From an uncultured bacterium (lineage in GTDB: Bacteria > Cyanobacteriota > Vampirovibrionia > Gastranaerophilales > Gastranaerophilaceae), in the NCBI GenBank assembly GCA_945833895.1, contig CAMAGQ010000042.1:1-11928 (forward strand): 11,928 nt of DNA, read 5' to 3'. This document shows, in pieces, positions 6,027 to 11,928 of the stretch. Position 1 is the first letter of the stretch. Each line of letters starts with the position of its first letter. Position numbers and translations under genes: made by a program. Below the pieces are notes generated by a model that did no database searches, had not been told where the DNA came from, and was given only the letters and a program-made list of their open reading frames with translations.

Positions 6027-6950
6027 CTATAAAATAGAAACTTCCATACCTTCATAAGGCAGATAAACATTTTTCTCGGAAGCCGTGTAGTATTCCTTAA
6101 TTCTGCCCATTTTTGTATCGTCGTAAGACGGGTCAAAATGGAAAAACGCCAACTTCTTAGCCCTTGCCTGTTTCATAACCTCTATAGCCATGTCAAAAGT
6201 CGAATGTCCGTAACCCTGTTTTGGCGAACACGGATTTAAGTAATCTTCTGTCGTGTATTGCGTATCGTGAATTAACAAATCACAATTTTTAGCAAACTGA
6301 ATAAACTTTCTGTCACCGCCAAAATAACACTCTTTATCCGTCGCATAAACCAGCGATTTATTTTTATAAGTAATCTTGTAAATCATCACGCCGTCCTGCG
6401 GGTGAACGTACGACTTGTAAAAAGTAACCAAAACATCATCTTCACATTGCTGAACATCTTCCAGTTTAAGCAATTGCGGTTTTTCATCCTTCTTGAGCAA
6501 GATTGCCTGCCCATCACAAATACCCGAAATCTTTAACTTACAAGAAATTTCCTCCAAATCAACAGGAAAAGTCTTGCCGAATATGAGTTCAGAAAGACAA
6601 TTTTCAAGTGAAGAATTAACCTGCTCAGGTCCAAAAACCATAACCTTTGTTGATTTTAGATGGAGCGGTTTAAAAAAAGTAAGCCCCAAAATATGGTCAT
6701 GATGAATATGAGATAACAAAATCATAGCCTTGACAGGTTCACGCTCTTCAGTGTTTAGAGAGGAGGAAATAGATTTTTCCATTAAATCATCACCGACACT
6801 AACAATACCCGTTCCCGCATCAAGGATTATCAAATGCCCGCCGACATTGACTTCAACACAAGAAGTATTACCGCCGTAGTTGTAAAATTCCCTCTTTGCA
6901 ACAGGGAAACTTCCTCTAACTCCTCTAAATTTTACGCTAAATTCGCTCAT
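6027..6950 (-). CDS. Metallo-beta-lactamase-fold hydrolase (PhnP/COG1235-like)
   Basis: A cytosolic dinuclear-metal hydrolase of the MBL superfamily, probably a phosphodiesterase; the substrate is unknown. The N-terminal signature GVRGSFPV then YNYGGNTSCVEV (10-34) is typical of the PhnP-like/cyclic phosphodiesterase branch. Metal ligands can be read as the HxHHDH motif SHIHHDH (His81, His83, Asp85, His86), His183 (YVHP), Asp205 (YATDKE) and His271 (FFHFDP), with another conserved-type His249 (GYGHST). The length (307 aa) is usual and no signal peptide is present. The start is supported by AGAGG 5 nt before the ATG. It begins 12 bp after the stop of the metallophosphoesterase gene, so it shares that transcript. 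It lacks features that would make it RNase Z with confidence. Confidence 0.88.
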   Translation of the reverse strand: MSEFSVKFRGVRGSFPVAKREFYNYGGNTSCVEVNVGGHLIILDAGTGIVSVGDDLMEKSISSSLNTEEREPVKAMILLSHIHHDHILGLTFFKPLHLKSTKVMVFGPEQVNSSLENCLSELIFGKTFPVDLEEISCKLKISGICDGQAILLKKDEKPQLLKLEDVQQCEDDVLVTFYKSYVHPQDGVMIYKITYKNKSLVYATDKECYFGGDRKFIQFAKNCDLLIHDTQYTTEDYLNPCSPKQGYGHSTFDMAIEVMKQARAKKLAFFHFDPSYDDTKMGRIKEYYTASEKNVYLPYEGMEVSIL

Positions 6951-6962
6951 CTTAACCTCTGT

Positions 6963-7964
6963 CTATTTCTTTATCTCATAAGAACCGGTTTGGTCTTTCT
7001 TTTCGCCTGTATAAATAATACTTCCAAACACAAGCATTTTCGCAGTTCTCTGGATATCAACCTCTCGGGTTTCCTTCCAATCAAAATCAAAAACAACCTT
7101 ATCTTTGCTTGTTGTAACGTTAACAATCCTGAACGCATTCGGATAGGAAACCAACGCCGGAGAATTTACATACAAAACATTGTCATGCTGAGTAATTTTT
7201 GCTGCATGATAATGTCCTTGAAAAACTCCGATAGGATTATCAAAACTTTCAATCAAACCTCTTACCGCCATGTAATTTCTGAGTTTGTGACTTGGACTTG
7301 CAAACGGCTCAATTACAGGAACGTGCATAAATATAAGAACAGTATCTTTTTTAGACGATTCAAGTTCCTTCTTTAGCCAGCGGAATTGAACCTCATCAAT
7401 ATACCCGTTTGAGGTAATCTCATCAGTAATTATATCATCAAGCACTATAACCTTGTAATTTTTCTTAGGTTTAAAAGAATAATAAGGCTTTTTATATTGG
7501 AAATTAGGATTAGAATTTCTCAACATCTCAAGATAAACAAGAGTTGTCAAATATCCGCCGACACACCTGTCGTGATTGCCAAACGCAAAATACCACGGAG
7601 CATCAATTTGCTCAAGATGCGGAAGTACAGCCCTGAGTTCTTTTTCAAAAGACTTGTCAATCAAATCACCCGTAATCATCACAAAATCCAAATCCCTGGT
7701 TTCGTTTATCTGAGCAATCGCATCGTCTAAAAGTTCAGGAGATTTACCCGTCATTTTGTAAGTTGTATTAGCACCGTTTTCCAGAAAATGAATATCACTC
7801 AACTGAGCAAACTTCAACGACGAAGACCCCGCAGAAGAGCATGCCTGCAAACCGTAAAGCATGCCTGCCGTCAGCATAAGGGTAATCACCATATTAACCG
7901 CTCTGGTGAAAAATCCTTCCTTCTTTTGGTTGTTATTATATTTATTGTTTCTATTTTTGCTCAT
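6963..7964 (-). CDS. Calcineurin-like metallophosphoesterase, predicted lipoprotein
   Basis: A dinuclear-metal phosphoesterase of the calcineurin-like superfamily. All five family blocks are present: LSDIHF (Asp57, His59), ITGDLID (Asp100), FGNHD (Asn130, His131), MHVP (His214) and GHYHA (His251, His253). This arrangement is shared with class III cyclic-nucleotide phosphodiesterases (CpdA-like), but the substrate cannot be fixed from sequence. The N-terminus is unusual: about 20 polar, Asn/Lys-rich residues precede a hydrophobic stretch (24-39) ending in a lipobox-like LQAC (Cys42) followed by a Ser/Gly linker, suggesting a lipid-anchored extracytoplasmic enzyme. The start codon lies inside the upstream TPR gene (14-bp overlap) with only a poor ribosome site, so translation is probably coupled. 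The MBL-fold gene follows 12 bp downstream. Confidence 0.9.
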   Translation of the reverse strand: MSKNRNNKYNNNQKKEGFFTRAVNMVITLMLTAGMLYGLQACSSAGSSSLKFAQLSDIHFLENGANTTYKMTGKSPELLDDAIAQINETRDLDFVMITGDLIDKSFEKELRAVLPHLEQIDAPWYFAFGNHDRCVGGYLTTLVYLEMLRNSNPNFQYKKPYYSFKPKKNYKVIVLDDIITDEITSNGYIDEVQFRWLKKELESSKKDTVLIFMHVPVIEPFASPSHKLRNYMAVRGLIESFDNPIGVFQGHYHAAKITQHDNVLYVNSPALVSYPNAFRIVNVTTSKDKVVFDFDWKETREVDIQRTAKMLVFGSIIYTGEKKDQTGSYEIKK

Positions 7965-8874
7965 CTTGACTACTTTCCAGCATACTCTTTATTTCATTAT
8001 ATTTGTTTTCAAGGTACAAATCATCATCAGATAAGATGAGAGCCTTGTCAATGTTCATCAACGCACTTACATAATCTTTCATTTCTAAATCACAGTAGCC
8101 AATATATTCATAAATTTTAGATGTTTGAATATACGGAAGCAACTCTTTAAACAGAGTTTTTGCGAGTTGATAACTGCCTTGTTTATAAAGAATTTTTGCT
8201 TTATCAAATTGATATTCAGGACAATTATTTATTCTAATAGCGGTTTCGTTGTCGGCTTTAGCGGCATCTAACTGCCCGAGTTCAAATTCGGCACGGGATT
8301 TTATCGCATAGGCTAAATCATCTTTTGAGTCAAAGGTCAAATATTTGTCGATAGGATTAATTACAGCCTCATAACGTCCGACATCAAAAAGAGTTATCGC
8401 CGTAGAAAGGTATGCTTGAGCAAAATCAGGCTTTGCCGAAACCGAACTGTTATAAGCATCTAAAGCCTTCATATAATCATTTTTATCTCTAAAATAATTA
8501 CCTAAAAAATAATACGCAAGGTAAGCATTGTTACCCTTTGTTGCGTTTTGCAATGTATCGTATTCCAAACGTTCGTTTCCGACCTGCTTGTAATCCATAG
8601 CCTGCTTTATACCCGGGTTTAGAGCGGTAATGTAGGACTTTTTATCACCACTAATGATATGTAACAGCCCCATTCTTAAATCAGAAGCCTGCTTGCTGTT
8701 CGGATTTCGCTCCAAAATTTTATCAAGATACGAAATTGCGGAATTGTAATCACCGATAACGCAATAATTCGCGGCAATATCGAGGTAATCTTCCTCTAAA
8801 TCATCGGCAAAAACAGGAACTGCCGTACACAAACCCAATAATAGAATAATTAAAGATAGAATAAACTTTTTCAT
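7951..8874 (-). CDS. Exported TPR-repeat protein, 307 aa
   Basis: First gene of the minus-strand operon. A Sec signal peptide is clear (1-23, ending VFA before DD), so the mature protein acts outside the cytoplasm. The rest is helical TPR sequence: about 28-59 (YLDIAANYCVIGDYNSAISYL), 117-150 (AYYFLGNYFRDKNDYMKALDAY), 151-184, 186-217, 220-250 and 254-287. The 60-115 stretch is more divergent. There is no enzymatic motif. It overlaps the lipoprotein metallophosphoesterase gene by 14 bp, which suggests the two products are made in proportion and may interact, with the TPR array as a docking surface. There is no Shine-Dalgarno; a TGTTATAAT extended -10 ends 6 nt before the ATG. Confidence 0.87.
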   Translation of the reverse strand: MKKFILSLIILLLGLCTAVPVFADDLEEDYLDIAANYCVIGDYNSAISYLDKILERNPNSKQASDLRMGLLHIISGDKKSYITALNPGIKQAMDYKQVGNERLEYDTLQNATKGNNAYLAYYFLGNYFRDKNDYMKALDAYNSSVSAKPDFAQAYLSTAITLFDVGRYEAVINPIDKYLTFDSKDDLAYAIKSRAEFELGQLDAAKADNETAIRINNCPEYQFDKAKILYKQGSYQLAKTLFKELLPYIQTSKIYEYIGYCDLEMKDYVSALMNIDKALILSDDDLYLENKYNEIKSMLESSQDEQK

Positions 8875-8880
8875 AAGATA

Positions 8881-8889
8881 ATTATAACA
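8881..8889 (-). promoter_or_regulatory. Extended -10 of the TPR-phosphoesterase operon (leaderless type)
   Basis: The minus strand reads TGTTATAAT (TGn plus a perfect -10), only 6 nt before the ATG. Usual initiation would place the first RNA base at or next to the A of ATG. No -35 is evident at 16-18 bp, consistent with an extended -10 promoter. Confidence 0.5.
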
Positions 8890-8915
8890 TAAAATTGCAT
8901 ATTAGAAATATAAAC

Positions 8916-8943
8916 AAAATAATGCCCTCAAAGTCCAAGTCAA
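8916..8943 (-). promoter_or_regulatory. Possible second, upstream promoter of the TPR operon
   Basis: On the minus strand TTGACT (8938-8943) is followed after 16 bp by TATTTT (8916-8921). It would give a leader of about 35 nt, still without a Shine-Dalgarno. It is weaker than the extended -10 nearer the gene, and its -35 overlaps an inverted repeat. Confidence 0.3.
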
Positions 8944-8963
8944 ATTTGCATATTTAAATTTGA
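8940..8963. repeat. Inverted repeat upstream of the TPR operon
   Basis: TCAAATTT, 8-nt spacer, AAATTTGA: perfect 8-bp arms, with an overlapping TGCAT/ATGCA pair (8947-8967). It could be an operator because it overlaps the -35 of the upstream candidate promoter, but the AT-rich composition makes chance plausible. The rest of the gap (8875-9070) holds only the operon promoters and the oxidoreductase terminator. Confidence 0.35.
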
Positions 8964-9019
8964 TGCAGAAGAGTTGTATAAATAAGGCTTAAAAAAGTTT
9001 TAAAAGATTTTACAAAATA

Positions 9020-9049
9020 AAAATCCCGCCAAATAAATGACGGGATTTT
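9020..9049 (-). terminator. Rho-independent terminator of the pyruvate:ferredoxin oxidoreductase gene
   Basis: AAAATCCCG and CGGGATTTT form a 9-bp stem with a 12-nt loop. On the minus strand the stem runs into TTTTTATTTT. It starts about 20 bp past the oxidoreductase stop codon. Confidence 0.88.
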
Positions 9050-9070
9050 ATATCTGATAGAAATATCAAA

Positions 9071-11928
9071 CTACTTCATCAATTCGCCGACTGCTTTGTA
9101 AACGTTCATACGTTTTGCAGCATCTTCTTCTGCTTGAGAATAAAGTGCTTCAGCAGCTTCTGGGTTTGTTTTAAGTAATGACTTATAACGACCTTCTGAT
9201 CTGATAAAGTCTTGATAGTTTCCGCTTGGTTCTTTAGCATCCCAAGTGAACGGTTGTTCGTTAGCAGGGTTATATCTGTAAAGTGGGAAGTAACCTGCTT
9301 CAACAGCACGTTTTTGTTCGGTTTGAGTCTTACTCATATCGATACCGTGAGCGATACAAGGTGCGTAAGCAAAGATGATTGATGGCCCATCATAAGCTTC
9401 AGCTTCTTGGAAGGCTTTCAATGTTTGTGCTCTATCTGCACCTAATGCAACTGATGCTACGTAAACATATCCGTAAGACATGCTCATCAAGCCCATGTTT
9501 TTCTTGTAAGTGCGTTTACCACCTGTAGCAAACTTCGCAACAGCACCTGTAGGTGTTGATTTAGAAGCTTGACCGCCTGTATTTGAGTAAACTTCCGTAT
9601 CAAGAACAAGAACGTTAACGTTTTTGTTTTGAGCAAGAACGTGGTCAATACCGCCGTAGCCGATATCGTTAGCCCAACCGTCACCACCGATAATCCATAC
9701 TGATTTATCCGTGAAGTAGTCTTGAAGTTCTCTAACCTTTGCTAAATCAGAGCAACCGCAATCTGCGTATTTTGCGATAACTTCTTTAGCGTGGTTTTGT
9801 GCAGCTACTGCTTCTGTTGTTTTTGAATTGTCAAAGTGTGCCATAGCACCTTCCAACGCTTCTTTCAAATCAGCAGGAGTTTTTTCGTTAGCCAAAACTT
9901 TTTCAACATAAGTTTTCAAAGTGTCTCTGTTTTGGTCTACTGCCAATCTCATACCGTAACCAAATTCAGCATTGTCTTCGAACAATGAGTTAGCCCATGC
10001 CGGCCCTCTGCCTTCTTTAGTTTTTGTATAAGGAATTGTCGGGAATGTTCCTGAATAAATTGAAGAACAACCTGTTGCGTTTGCAACGATTGCGTTTTCA
10101 CCGAACAATTGTGAAACAAGTTTTACATAAGGTGTTTCACCACAGCCTGCGCAAGCTCCTGAGAATTCAAACAAAGGTTTTCTAAGCATTGCACCCTTAA
10201 TTGTTTTGGTTGTATTTTTACCCATAACGTTATCAGGTAATTCGTCAAAGAATTTTTCGTTTTCTACTTGGCAATCTTCAACTTCTTTTTCGATAGTTGA
10301 CCAAGTTAACGCTGCTTTTTCAGGGTTTTTAGACATTGGACACTGGTCTAAACATACACCGCAGCCTGTACAATCGTTGCAATATACTTGAACCTTGAAT
10401 TTTTCACCGTTTGCGTTTGGTTTTGCATCAATTGTATTGAATGAAGCCGGAGCATCTTTCAAGTTGTCTGCTTCAACCAATTTAGTTCTGATTGCAGCGT
10501 GCGGACATGCTGAAGCACAGATACCGCATTGAATACAGAATTCTGAATTCCAGTGTGGAACTCTTGGTGCGATACCACGTTTTTCAAGACATGCTGTACC
10601 TGTAGGGATTACACCGTCTACGCTCATTGCTGAAACCGGAATGTCATCACCTTTTTGACGCATAGAAGGTTCAATAATCTTCTTAGCAAATTCATCCGCA
10701 TTTTCAGGGATTAATTGAACATCATCAACACAGCCAACACCGTCTAATGTTGCAGGAACTTTAACTTCCTTACAAGCATCAACTGCTGCATCAATCAACG
10801 CAAGGTTCATATTAACAACATCGTCGCCTTTTTTCTTGAAGGTCTTGATTGTCATTGCTTTCATACCTTCGTAAGCCTGTTCAAACGGAATAATTCCTGA
10901 AACTTTGAAGTAAGCAACCATCATAACTGTGTTTGCACCTTTACCTCTTAAGCCTGGTTGTTGTTTGATTAGGGCTTCAGCATCAACATTGTAGAATTTG
11001 ATTTTCTTGTCGATAATTGTTCTCTGCATATCTCTTGTCAAATGAGCAAATGCTTCATCCGCAGAATATGGAGAATTTAACAAGAAAGTACCGCCTTCTT
11101 TGATACCTTTTAATAAATCATATCTGCCGACATAAGCGTGAGCAGAGCAAGATACAAAATCAGGTGCGGTAATCAAGTAAGTTGATTTGATTGGTTTGTC
11201 GCCAAATCTCAAGTGAGAAACGGTAACACCAAATGATTTTTTAGAGTCATAAGCAAAGTATGCCTGTGCATCTTTATCAGTGTATTGACCGATAATTTTG
11301 ATTGAGTTTTTGTTAGCACCAACAGTACCATCAGAACCCAAGCCCCAGAACATACAGTTTGTAGTACCTTCCGGTTCTGTAACTATATGTTCTTCAACTT
11401 TCAATGATTTATGAGTTACGTCGTCTTCAATACCAACTGTAAATCCGTGGAAACCTTTGTTTTCAGAGTGTTTGTAAATAGCAAGAACCATTGACGGTGT
11501 AAATTCTTTAGAAGATAAACCGTAACGTCCGCCGATTACTCTGATATCTTTGTTTTCTAACGCTGCAACTACATCCAAGTATAAAGGTTCACCGATTGAA
11601 CCTGGTTCTTTGGTTCTATCAAGAACAACAATTCTTTGAGTAGATTTAGGAAGTGCATCGTTAAATCTCTTAACGTCAAACGGTCTGTACAATCTAACTT
11701 TAACCAAACCGTATTTAGTACCTCTTTTAGCGTTAAGGTATTCGATAGTTTCTTCAATAGTTTCACAACCTGAACCGATAGCAACGATAACATCAGTAGC
11801 ATCAGGAGCACCAACGTAATCGAACGGATGATATTGTCTGCCTGTTACAGCAGCAACTTTGTCCATATATTCCTGAACGATATCAGGAACTGCATCGTAG
11901 TATTTGTTAACTGTTTCACGACCTTGGA
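9071..11928 (-). CDS. nifJ: Pyruvate:ferredoxin (flavodoxin) oxidoreductase, N-terminus outside the window
   Basis: A single-chain enzyme that oxidises pyruvate with CoA to acetyl-CoA and CO2, passing electrons to ferredoxin; central to anaerobic fermentation. The frame is open through the right edge (continuing upstream of Met at 11866 as ...DAVPDIVQEY), so about 951 residues are seen. About 220 of the usual 1,170-1,200 (first pyruvate/TPP-domain part) lie beyond the window. Visible in order: the end of the transketolase-like domain with the CoA region; the gamma-type core (WGLGSDGTVGANKNSIKIIG); and the ferredoxin-like domain with two 4Fe-4S sets, CIQCGICASACP (10505-10537) and CNDCTGCGVCLDQCP (10340-10381). 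The TPP domain follows. The proximal cluster ligands fit SGACAGCGETP, NATGCSS and YAPCIAHG, and TPP/metal binding is at GGDGWANDIGYGG and the VLDTEVYSNTGGQASKSTP stretch. The C-terminus stops soon after the TPP domain, so the extra oxygen-protection domain of some homologues is absent or minimal. A terminator follows. Confidence 0.97.
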   Translation of the reverse strand, partial: QGRETVNKYYDAVPDIVQEYMDKVAAVTGRQYHPFDYVGAPDATDVIVAIGSGCETIEETIEYLNAKRGTKYGLVKVRLYRPFDVKRFNDALPKSTQRIVVLDRTKEPGSIGEPLYLDVVAALENKDIRVIGGRYGLSSKEFTPSMVLAIYKHSENKGFHGFTVGIEDDVTHKSLKVEEHIVTEPEGTTNCMFWGLGSDGTVGANKNSIKIIGQYTDKDAQAYFAYDSKKSFGVTVSHLRFGDKPIKSTYLITAPDFVSCSAHAYVGRYDLLKGIKEGGTFLLNSPYSADEAFAHLTRDMQRTIIDKKIKFYNVDAEALIKQQPGLRGKGANTVMMVAYFKVSGIIPFEQAYEGMKAMTIKTFKKKGDDVVNMNLALIDAAVDACKEVKVPATLDGVGCVDDVQLIPENADEFAKKIIEPSMRQKGDDIPVSAMSVDGVIPTGTACLEKRGIAPRVPHWNSEFCIQCGICASACPHAAIRTKLVEADNLKDAPASFNTIDAKPNANGEKFKVQVYCNDCTGCGVCLDQCPMSKNPEKAALTWSTIEKEVEDCQVENEKFFDELPDNVMGKNTTKTIKGAMLRKPLFEFSGACAGCGETPYVKLVSQLFGENAIVANATGCSSIYSGTFPTIPYTKTKEGRGPAWANSLFEDNAEFGYGMRLAVDQNRDTLKTYVEKVLANEKTPADLKEALEGAMAHFDNSKTTEAVAAQNHAKEVIAKYADCGCSDLAKVRELQDYFTDKSVWIIGGDGWANDIGYGGIDHVLAQNKNVNVLVLDTEVYSNTGGQASKSTPTGAVAKFATGGKRTYKKNMGLMSMSYGYVYVASVALGADRAQTLKAFQEAEAYDGPSIIFAYAPCIAHGIDMSKTQTEQKRAVEAGYFPLYRYNPANEQPFTWDAKEPSGNYQDFIRSEGRYKSLLKTNPEAAEALYSQAEEDAAKRMNVYKAVGELMK

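Noticed and set aside
6834..7376. 180-aa plus-strand open frame opposite the two phosphoesterases
   Set aside because: It lies wholly antisense across two genes with clear catalytic motifs, has no ribosome site, and its translation is a Cys/Asn/Ile-rich jumble typical of a shadow frame.
11864..11866. Met codon as the start of the pyruvate:ferredoxin oxidoreductase
   Set aside because: The frame continues open to the window edge with family-like sequence (DAVPDIVQEY) and the protein would lack about 240 N-terminal residues; the gene is simply cut by the window.
1..11928. CRISPR array, tRNA/rRNA genes, insertion sequence or integrated phage
   Set aside because: No regularly spaced direct repeats, cloverleaf-like sequence, transposase/integrase frames or terminal inverted repeats were found; gene content and base composition look uniform.

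Overview
The window reads as a compact, AT-rich chromosomal segment of an anaerobic, fermentative bacterium. The best lineage guess is a gut non-photosynthetic relative of cyanobacteria (Melainabacteria/Vampirovibrionia, order Gastranaerophilales). This rests on three things: a pyruvate:ferredoxin oxidoreductase of the single-chain type, a sigma-70 factor and a membrane-anchored thioredoxin with cyanobacteria-like features, and several lineage-type orphan proteins. The assignment is inference from protein style; no 16S or ribosomal marker is present. No tRNA, rRNA, CRISPR, transposase or phage integration gene was seen.

Layout, left to right. 21-548 (+) is an orphan coiled-coil protein. A shared hairpin separates it from a convergent 5-formyltetrahydrofolate cyclo-ligase (612-1121, -). 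Next is a short sigma-70 family factor (1224-2114, -) whose true start is well inside the longest open frame. It is divergent from a single-pass membrane thioredoxin (2330-2842, +). A promoter at about 2910 then drives a two-gene unit of unrecognised membrane proteins (3009-4604 and 4604-5335, +) that overlap by one base. They look like distant homologues, the first carrying a roughly 300-residue charged helical insertion. A convergent terminator closes that unit. On the minus strand, running from 8874 down to 5412, lies an exported TPR protein, then a lipoprotein metallophosphoesterase overlapping it by 14 bp, then a cytosolic metallo-beta-lactamase-fold hydrolase, then a second exported TPR protein with its own promoter. 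The right end (9071 to the window edge, -) is pyruvate:ferredoxin oxidoreductase, missing its N-terminus only because the window stops.

Physiologically, the oxidoreductase gives pyruvate-to-acetyl-CoA conversion with reduced ferredoxin, and the cyclo-ligase recycles folate. The thioredoxin is predicted to act outside the cytoplasmic membrane. The TPR/phosphoesterase group looks like an envelope-associated module of unknown substrate.

The most striking unlisted pattern is regulatory. Three minus-strand genes that head transcripts (starts at 1121, 5987, 8874) have a perfect TATAAT only 6-9 nt before the ATG and no Shine-Dalgarno, so their mRNAs should be leaderless or nearly so. All three also carry the same 9-mer GCAATTTTA just upstream of the -10. 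The other genes mostly have ordinary ribosome binding sites, so two initiation modes seem to coexist here.
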